DNA from: a bacterium
GTDB taxonomy: Bacteria; Patescibacteriota; Microgenomatia; UBA1400; RBG-16-45-19
Length of the DNA stretch: 11,210 nucleotides
Direction: 5' to 3'
NCBI GenBank assembly: GCA_003247275.1
Contig: QKAA01000008.1
Coordinates: forward strand, 1-11,210
Shown here: piece by piece, positions 7,280 to 11,210 of the stretch
Layout: each line of letters starts with the position of its first letter
Numbering within the stretch: the first letter of the stretch is position 1
Program-made: the position numbers and the translations under genes
Notes under the pieces: generated by a model
What the model was told of the DNA's origin: nothing
The model's input: only the letters and a program-made list of their open reading frames with translations
Databases searched by the model: none

Positions 7280-8068
7280 ATGAAACCATACGGCCAAACG
7301 TATTACAAAGCTCCGGTTGTTATTGTTGACTATCAATCTGAGCCACCCAAACGACGGAAACGATTGCTGGGTCCAAGTTTAATCACCATAGGTTCTATCA
7401 TGGTAGCCAATGTTATCTGGCCCATCGTGTCTCATCAGCTCATTAGTTCCCCCCGACTTCAAAAACAAGAGCTCATTTCTCCCATCCCCAAAGAACAAAT
7501 CTATGCCGATGTTCCCACTGTCTCCACTTTAAAATCTCCTGAAGCCGTTACTATCGCTCAAGTCAGCGGCGCCGACGTAGATTACACCAAAGTCAGCAAC
7601 TGGTTCCCTGAGGCCAAACAACTCAATCCCGAAAAACCAGAATCATACACTCTCGAAATTCCAAGTCTTGGTGTCTATAACGCTACCGTTAACATTGGCG
7701 GTGAAGATCTCGATAAAAGCTTAGTCCATTACGCTGGTACCGCCCTGCCCGGACAACTTGGTTCACCCGTCATTTTTGGTCACTCAATTTTGCGCCAATT
7801 TTATAATCCTTCAGAGAAAAATAAAGATCGCTATAAATCTATCTTTTCCAAAATCATGACCTTAAAGACTGGCGATCGAATTTTTATTGATTACGATGGT
7901 ATTCGATATGTCTACGAAGTCAAAGATAAAGTTGAAGTTAAGCCAGAGGATTTGTTTATTCTTGAACAAAAATACTCCAATCGTGAGCTGAAATTAATTA
8001 CCTGTGTTCCCGAGGGCACCTATCTTCGTCGCGGGGTAGTCATAGCACAACTTGTTGATCTCCATTAA
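7280..8068 (+). CDS. Sortase-family transpeptidase, membrane anchored
   Basis: 262 residues from the ATG at 7280. A cytoplasmic N-terminal tail with a basic patch (PPKRRKR) leads to one membrane helix (about 31-52) and an extracytoplasmic linker. The sortase beta-barrel follows (about 120-260). The catalytic set is complete: His168 in IFGHS, Cys242 in LITCVP, and Arg250/Arg251 in YLRRGVV. Sortases cleave a C-terminal sorting motif on secreted proteins and join them to the cell wall or to pilin subunits. The spacing resembles class D/E-type enzymes, but I cannot assign the class. No LPXTG-like signal is seen in the other proteins of this window, so its substrates are encoded elsewhere. It lies directly after the actin-like/baseplate-like fusion, which fits a cell-surface assembly locus. 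Confidence 0.92.
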   Translation: MKPYGQTYYKAPVVIVDYQSEPPKRRKRLLGPSLITIGSIMVANVIWPIVSHQLISSPRLQKQELISPIPKEQIYADVPTVSTLKSPEAVTIAQVSGADVDYTKVSNWFPEAKQLNPEKPESYTLEIPSLGVYNATVNIGGEDLDKSLVHYAGTALPGQLGSPVIFGHSILRQFYNPSEKNKDRYKSIFSKIMTLKTGDRIFIDYDGIRYVYEVKDKVEVKPEDLFILEQKYSNRELKLITCVPEGTYLRRGVVIAQLVDLH

Positions 8069-8071
8069 AAT

Positions 8072-8635
8072 ATGGCCATGGCCGATCTTCTTTCATATCA
8101 AGCCCGGATTTGTATTACCGCTGGTGGTTTTTTCGTCAAACACAACAAAATCCTGTTAGTAAAACATAAAAAACTGGGCATTTGGCTAGCTCCTGGTGGA
8201 CACGTCGAATGTGATGAGCAACCTCACCAAAGCGCTGAACGAGAGGTGTTTGAAGAAACCGGCGTCAAAGTAAAAGTTATTTCAGCTTCACCAGTCATTA
8301 CCTCTAATGAGAGTCAATATCTCCCCACTCCTTTATGTATTAATCTCCACTGGATTTCCCAAGATAACTACCAGCAACGTTTGACCAGTAGTAACCCCCA
8401 ACAACCCCACGCCACCAAAATCTGGCCTAAAGGTTGTGAACAGCATTTAAATTATCTATATCTCGTCCAAGCTATAGGTGATTTTCAAGTTAAACACGAT
8501 CCTAACGAATCAGACGATATCGGGTGGTTTACCCCCGACCAAATTGATGAGCTGGAAACCAAAGAAGACCTCAAACAAGAAATAAAATTAGCCTTTAAAA
8601 TTTCTCAACAGATTCTCAATCAATCAGCCGTATAA
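8072..8635 (+). CDS. Nudix hydrolase
   Basis: 187 residues. A complete Nudix box spans G43 to V65: GHVECDE, a 7-residue spacer, then REVFEETGV, matching G-x5-E-x7-R-E-U-x-E-E-x-G-U. The Glu residues bind the divalent metal needed to hydrolyse a nucleoside diphosphate linked to another moiety. The box is preceded by a typical strand region (KILLVKHKKLGIWLAPGG). The C-terminal half carries no signature I can tie to a specific substrate, so nucleotide clean-up or sugar-nucleotide hydrolysis are both possible. The gene starts 3 bp after the sortase stop; a second in-frame ATG lies at 8078. No clear ribosome site is seen. Its last codons overlap the promoter and repeat of the response regulator, and its stop TAA lies within the TATAAT box. 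Confidence 0.93.
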   Translation: MAMADLLSYQARICITAGGFFVKHNKILLVKHKKLGIWLAPGGHVECDEQPHQSAEREVFEETGVKVKVISASPVITSNESQYLPTPLCINLHWISQDNYQQRLTSSNPQQPHATKIWPKGCEQHLNYLYLVQAIGDFQVKHDPNESDDIGWFTPDQIDELETKEDLKQEIKLAFKISQQILNQSAV

Positions 8636-8636
8636 T
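8602..8636 (+). promoter_or_regulatory. Direct-repeat operator plus -10 box of the response regulator gene
   Basis: Two perfect copies of TTCTCAA (8602-8608 and 8613-8619) start 11 bp apart with a 4-bp gap. An 11-bp spacer then leads to a consensus TATAAT (8631-8636), followed by the ATG at 8644 after 7 nt. No -35 hexamer is present at the normal position, as expected for a promoter that needs an activator. The 7-N4-7 layout matches the known binding geometry of OmpR/PhoB-type regulators. The element lies within the 3' end of the Nudix gene. A related element stands before the gene at 10440. Confidence 0.5.
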
Positions 8637-8643
8637 AAGCAAA

Positions 8644-9321
8644 ATGAAAATATTGGTAATTGAAGACGAACAACGAATCGCTCGATACATCAAAAAAGGT
8701 CTTGAGATAAAATCACATATTGTCGATAATGCAGAAGATGGCCAGGAAGGCTTAGACATGGCCCTCTCCGAATCATATGATTTGATTATTCTCGATCGAA
8801 TGTTGCCCGAGCTTGATGGCTTAACCGTTTGCGAAAAAATTCGTCAAAATCAAAAAAGCGTTCCTATCCTCATGTTAACTGCCAAAAACCAGGTCAGTGA
8901 CCGGGTTGAAGGTTTAAACGCTGGGGCTGATGATTACCTAGGCAAACCCTTTGCCTTTGCTGAATTATTAGCAAGAATTAGCGCTCTCGGTCGCCGTCCC
9001 GCCACTTCAACTATTCAAGAACTAACCTGCGGCGATCTAACTTTAAACCTGCAAACCTACCAAGTTACCCGAGGCAAAACCCAAATTGAACTTTCTCGCA
9101 AGGAATTTTCTTTGCTTGAATTTTTACTTCGTCACCAAGATCAAGTCTTTAGTCCCGAACAGCTAACCGAACAAGTCTGGAGTTACGACAGTGACGTCCT
9201 TCCCAACACTGCTCAAGTATATGTTGGCTACCTTCGTACCAAGATTGATAAACAATTCCCCAAAAGCAAAACCTTGATTCAGACGGTTAGGGGATTTGGC
9301 TATAAATTAGCCGCCAATTAA
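8644..9321 (+). CDS. OmpR/PhoB-family response regulator
   Basis: 225 residues. The receiver domain (1 to about 118) has all key residues: acidic E7 and D8, the phosphoacceptor D51 in LIILDRMLPELDG, T79 in MLTAK, and K101 in LGKPF. The C-terminal winged helix (about 128-223) is of the OmpR class, with ELSRKEFSLLEFLL, a recognition helix near NTAQVYVGYLRTKI, and the closing TVRGFGYKL. Phosphorylation by the kinase encoded 9 bp downstream should promote dimerisation on direct-repeat DNA. A TATAAT box ends 7 nt before the ATG and there is no Shine-Dalgarno site, so the transcript may be leaderless. An 11-bp-phased direct repeat upstream suggests autoregulation. The specific orthologue cannot be named from sequence alone. 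Confidence 0.95.
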   Translation: MKILVIEDEQRIARYIKKGLEIKSHIVDNAEDGQEGLDMALSESYDLIILDRMLPELDGLTVCEKIRQNQKSVPILMLTAKNQVSDRVEGLNAGADDYLGKPFAFAELLARISALGRRPATSTIQELTCGDLTLNLQTYQVTRGKTQIELSRKEFSLLEFLLRHQDQVFSPEQLTEQVWSYDSDVLPNTAQVYVGYLRTKIDKQFPKSKTLIQTVRGFGYKLAAN

Positions 9322-9330
9322 AATAAAACC

Positions 9331-10362
9331 ATGAAAAAATTATCTCTTTTTACCAAAGCTAGACTCAAACTCACCGCTTATTACATCATCATTTTTATTA
9401 CCATTAGTGGTGTCATCAGCGGCTTGTTTTATTATCGAACTGGCCAAGTTCTAGAAGCTGAATATCAGCGAATTGAACGCCGCTTCCAAATGGAAATAAA
9501 TGGGATGACCGTTGATTTTGCCCCTGGACCTCCAATTCATCGGATTGATGCCGAAGACATCGAAATTGCCAAACAAAAAATTGTGCTCCAACTCCTTAGC
9601 ATCAACGGCATGATTGCCATTTTAGTCGCCCTATCAGGATATGTATTATCTGGACTGACACTTGCTCCACTTGAAGCCTCAATGGAACAACAAAAACGCT
9701 TCGTCTCTGACGCGGCTCACGAACTCAAAACTCCATTAACTGCCCTAAGAACTTCTTTGGAAGTTAATTTAATGGATGATGAACTTGAGAAAAAACCCAA
9801 ACAAATTCTTGAAGAAAACTTAGAAGACGTAAAATCGCTTGATCAACTCATTACCAGCATGTTGATGCTGTCAAAAATTAACGAACAACCATTAGAAAAA
9901 GAAATTATTGATCTAAAAACGATTATTACTAAAGCCAAAAAGTATACAGACCCCCAGGCGAAAGCTAAAAAAATCAAACTTGTTCAAAAACTTCCAACCA
10001 AGAACATATATATTCGTGGCAATGAACCAGCTCTAACCGACGTGGTAAAAATTATCCTTGAGAATGCCATCAAATATAGTCCGGCAAAAACCCAAATCAC
10101 CTTGTCTGCATCGATTAAACGGGCTACTGTCGAGCTGTCTATTGCCGACCAAGGACCCGGTATTTCTAAGCAAGACTTAAGCCACATTTTTGATCGCTTT
10201 TATCGAGCTGACGTCTCGCGTACCAAAAACGCAGATCAAGCAGGTTATGGTCTTGGTCTCTCTATCGCCAAAACCATTGTTGAACATCATCAAGGCAAAA
10301 TCACCGCTACCAGCACACTTTCCAAAGGCTCAACTTTTACGGTGGTTTTACCCACAGTATAA
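9331..10362 (+). CDS. Sensor histidine kinase, two membrane helices, no HAMP domain
   Basis: 343 residues. Membrane helix 1 is at about 14-35 and helix 2 at about 84-110. They enclose an extracytoplasmic loop of about 50 residues, charged and holding APGPPIHRID, which is too short for a classical PAS sensor. Only about ten residues separate helix 2 from the H-box (FVSDAAHELKTPLTALR, His130), so a HAMP linker is missing, as in CiaH-like kinases. The catalytic domain has the N-box (ILENAIKYSP, N245), G1 (IADQGPGIS), the F-box (FDRFYRAD) and G2 (GYGLGLSIAK), all intact. It should autophosphorylate and pass phosphate to D51 of the regulator encoded just upstream. The stimulus is unknown. The gene most likely shares an mRNA with the regulator; a TAAAAT motif at 9319-9324 is probably chance. 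Confidence 0.95.
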   Translation: MKKLSLFTKARLKLTAYYIIIFITISGVISGLFYYRTGQVLEAEYQRIERRFQMEINGMTVDFAPGPPIHRIDAEDIEIAKQKIVLQLLSINGMIAILVALSGYVLSGLTLAPLEASMEQQKRFVSDAAHELKTPLTALRTSLEVNLMDDELEKKPKQILEENLEDVKSLDQLITSMLMLSKINEQPLEKEIIDLKTIITKAKKYTDPQAKAKKIKLVQKLPTKNIYIRGNEPALTDVVKIILENAIKYSPAKTQITLSASIKRATVELSIADQGPGISKQDLSHIFDRFYRADVSRTKNADQAGYGLGLSIAKTIVEHHQGKITATSTLSKGSTFTVVLPTV

Positions 10363-10374
10363 AGAAATTTGTCG

Positions 10375-10408
10375 TTCTCAACGTTTTTTCAAAATTAACC
10401 GATAGACT
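10375..10408 (+). promoter_or_regulatory. Candidate regulator-dependent promoter of the secreted-protein gene
   Basis: TTCTCAA (10375-10381) and TTTTCAA (10386-10392) start 11 bp apart with a 4-bp gap. Ten bp further lies a -10-like TAGACT (10403-10408). The predicted start near 10415 leaves a leader of about 25 nt that includes the strong ribosome site at 10425-10437. The arrangement copies the element in front of the response regulator gene, down to CCG just before the -10. The second half-site differs by one base, and the -10 matches TATAAT at 4 of 6 positions, which is typical of activator-dependent promoters. Confidence 0.45.
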
Positions 10409-10424
10409 ACCTCCATCATTAAAC

Positions 10425-10437
10425 AAAGGAGGTGATC
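10425..10437 (+). promoter_or_regulatory. Extended 13-nt Shine-Dalgarno sequence
   Basis: AAAGGAGGTGATC is an uninterrupted complement of the conserved 3' end of bacterial 16S rRNA (GATCACCTCCTTT). It lies 2 nt before the ATG at 10440, with the GGAGG core 7 nt upstream. No other gene in the window has more than a short AAGGA-type site, so this one is exceptional and predicts very strong initiation. Confidence 0.88.
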
Positions 10438-10439
10438 GA

Positions 10440-10961
10440 ATGAATAGATTTCAAAAACAAGTGACCGTTGGTTCACTGATATTAATTACCGGGTTGGTCT
10501 CAGCCCAGCAAGTCAGTGCCTTCTGGCCATTTGATAACTTTACTAACAATTCCAACTCAGCAACTCAAACGACTGAAACCACTCAGACTCGATCCACCCT
10601 GCTCCAAAGAATTGCAGAAAAATTTGGTCTTAATCAAGATGATGTCGACCAAGTGGTCGCCGACTATCAAACCGAGCGACGTCAAGAAATGCAATCCGCA
10701 TATGAGGATCGTCTCACTGCCGCAGTGGAAAATGGACAGATCACTGCTGAGCAAAAGCAACTCATTTTAGAGAAACACAATCAGTTGCAACAAGAATATG
10801 ACTCTGAAAACCAACAGCGTCAACAACATCAGGAAGAGCTTCAAGCTTGGGCTGATGAAAATGGAATTGATGTATCTTACTTAGGTGTCGGCGGAGGCCG
10901 AGGCATGCGTGGTGGCATGATGGGAGATGATATGGGAATGGTTCGAGGAAGAAACTGGTAA
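10440..10961 (+). CDS. Secreted helical protein with Met/Gly/Arg-rich tail, probable two-component output
   Basis: 173 residues, no family recognised with certainty. A Sec signal peptide (basic start, hydrophobic 9-20, likely cut after VSA at 25-27) is followed by a Thr/Gln-rich spacer (about 34-52). The core (53-145) is helical and Gln/Glu-rich, with repeated short helices (LLQRIAEKFGLNQDDVDQVV, then DRLTAAVENGQITAEQKQLI). The second resembles DUF2680-type repeats, and its ITAEQ recalls the LTxxQ motif of Spy/CpxP periplasmic chaperones. The tail (150-173) is GGGRGMRGG followed by a Met/Asp-rich stretch, possibly metal-binding or disordered. It follows the two-component genes, has its own candidate regulator box and an exceptional ribosome site, and precedes a strong terminator. 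A stress-induced secreted binder or chaperone is the best inference. Confidence 0.8.
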   Translation: MNRFQKQVTVGSLILITGLVSAQQVSAFWPFDNFTNNSNSATQTTETTQTRSTLLQRIAEKFGLNQDDVDQVVADYQTERRQEMQSAYEDRLTAAVENGQITAEQKQLILEKHNQLQQEYDSENQQRQQHQEELQAWADENGIDVSYLGVGGGRGMRGGMMGDDMGMVRGRNW

Positions 10962-10997
10962 CCGTTTCTTTTCTTCTCATTAATCTTCTAAATACTC

Positions 10998-11041
10998 AAA
11001 AAAACTCCCGAGATCACAAGTAGTTGATCCGGGAGTTTTTT
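10998..11041 (+). terminator. Strong intrinsic terminator, probably bidirectional
   Basis: The stem ACTCCCG (11004-11010) pairs with CGGGAGT (11030-11036). It continues inward with GATCA (11012-11016) pairing with TGATC (11025-11029) past one bulged A, around an 8-nt loop. A run of six T (11036-11041) follows, and a run of seven A (10998-11004) precedes, so transcripts from either side could end here. It lies 36 bp after the stop of the secreted-protein gene. Confidence 0.93.
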
Positions 11042-11121
11042 AATGGCTGCTTACTCAATGTAAAACTTCTAGATTAAATCGGTAGATAAGTGATGATGGA
11101 TTCACAACGCAGAACAAAAAC

Positions 11122-11210
11122 TTATAGTGAATAAAAAGAAAATAAGGCAATCTGGGGATGATCGCCGCGTTCATGGATTTCTTTCACGGCCAGGAGCGGG
11201 TCTGCCAGCG
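11122..11210 (-). CDS. Possible 3' end of a convergent gene (partial, unidentified)
   Basis: On the minus strand a frame runs from the window edge to a TAA at 11124-11122, about 28 codons. It reads LADPLLAVKEIHERGDHPQI and then ALFSFYSL. Its codons show the first-position G/C bias expected of coding DNA, and it would end opposite the bidirectional terminator. The last 60 bases hold 37 G or C, much richer than the rest of the window, so the gene may be of different origin. I do not recognise the product. The alternative is a + strand start at ATG 11158 (MIAAFMDFFHGQERVCQ), preceded by AAGG and by a TTCACA/TATAGT pair at 11101-11128. The two readings cannot be settled from so little sequence; I favour the minus strand slightly. 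Confidence 0.3.
   Translation of the reverse strand, partial: LADPLLAVKEIHERGDHPQIALFSFYSL

Noticed and set aside
10373..10390. Small hairpin (CGTT-CTC-AACG type) followed by six T as a terminator after the kinase gene.
   Set aside because: The stem is only about 3-4 bp with an A/T-rich base, too weak. The same bases are better explained as a direct-repeat operator.
11101..11157. TTCACA/TATAGT promoter driving a + strand gene at 11158.
   Set aside because: Hexamers are good (5 of 6 each), but the following 17 codons have less coding-like codon positions than the minus-strand frame. Kept only as an alternative.
1..11210. tRNA genes, CRISPR arrays and insertion-sequence ends.
   Set aside because: No cloverleaf-like T-loop context, no regularly spaced repeats and no terminal inverted repeats or transposase motifs were seen by eye.

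Overview
The window is about 11.2 kb of moderate-to-low GC bacterial DNA, with almost all genes packed on the + strand. It looks like a Patescibacteria (Candidate Phyla Radiation) genome, possibly of the Microgenomates type. The evidence is an alanyl-tRNA synthetase cut down to about 623 residues, several small membrane or coiled-coil proteins of unknown function, a monoderm-type envelope (sortase, RodZ-like protein), and a large protein joining an actin-like domain, a membrane segment and a baseplate-J-like ectodomain. TGA acts as a stop (end of the RodZ-like gene), so the TGA-as-glycine code of some related lineages is not used. The lineage is an inference from gene style, not from a marker-gene tree.

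Layout. 1-1347: C-terminal part of an FtsK/SpoIIIE DNA translocase, cut by the window edge. 1379-2032: RodZ-like HTH/membrane/Ig-like protein. 2033-2137: intergenic stretch with a 12-bp direct repeat and possible promoters. 2138-3007: three small genes (a membrane-helix protein, a YtxH-like protein and a coiled-coil protein). 3025-4896: minimal alaS. 4903-7266: actin-like/baseplate-J-like transmembrane fusion. 7280-8068: sortase. 8072-8635: Nudix hydrolase. 8644-10362: OmpR-family response regulator and HAMP-less histidine kinase. 10440-10961: secreted helical protein with a Met/Gly/Arg-rich tail. 10998-11041: strong terminator, probably bidirectional. 11042-11210: AT-rich spacer, then a GC-rich edge that probably holds the 3' end of a convergent gene.

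How the parts work together. Most of the region serves chromosome segregation, cell shape and the cell surface. The point of most interest is regulatory. The same heptamer, TTCTCAA, occurs as an 11-bp-phased direct repeat 11 bp upstream of a -10 box in front of the response regulator. A near copy (TTCTCAA then TTTTCAA) has the same phasing and lies 10 bp upstream of a -10-like box in front of the secreted protein. This is the geometry of OmpR/PhoB-family binding boxes. It suggests a self-contained circuit in which the sensor kinase and regulator control their own synthesis and that of one secreted effector, which is translated from an unusually strong 13-nt Shine-Dalgarno sequence. Several other starts lie 7-8 nt after a -10-like box, which suggests leaderless transcripts.
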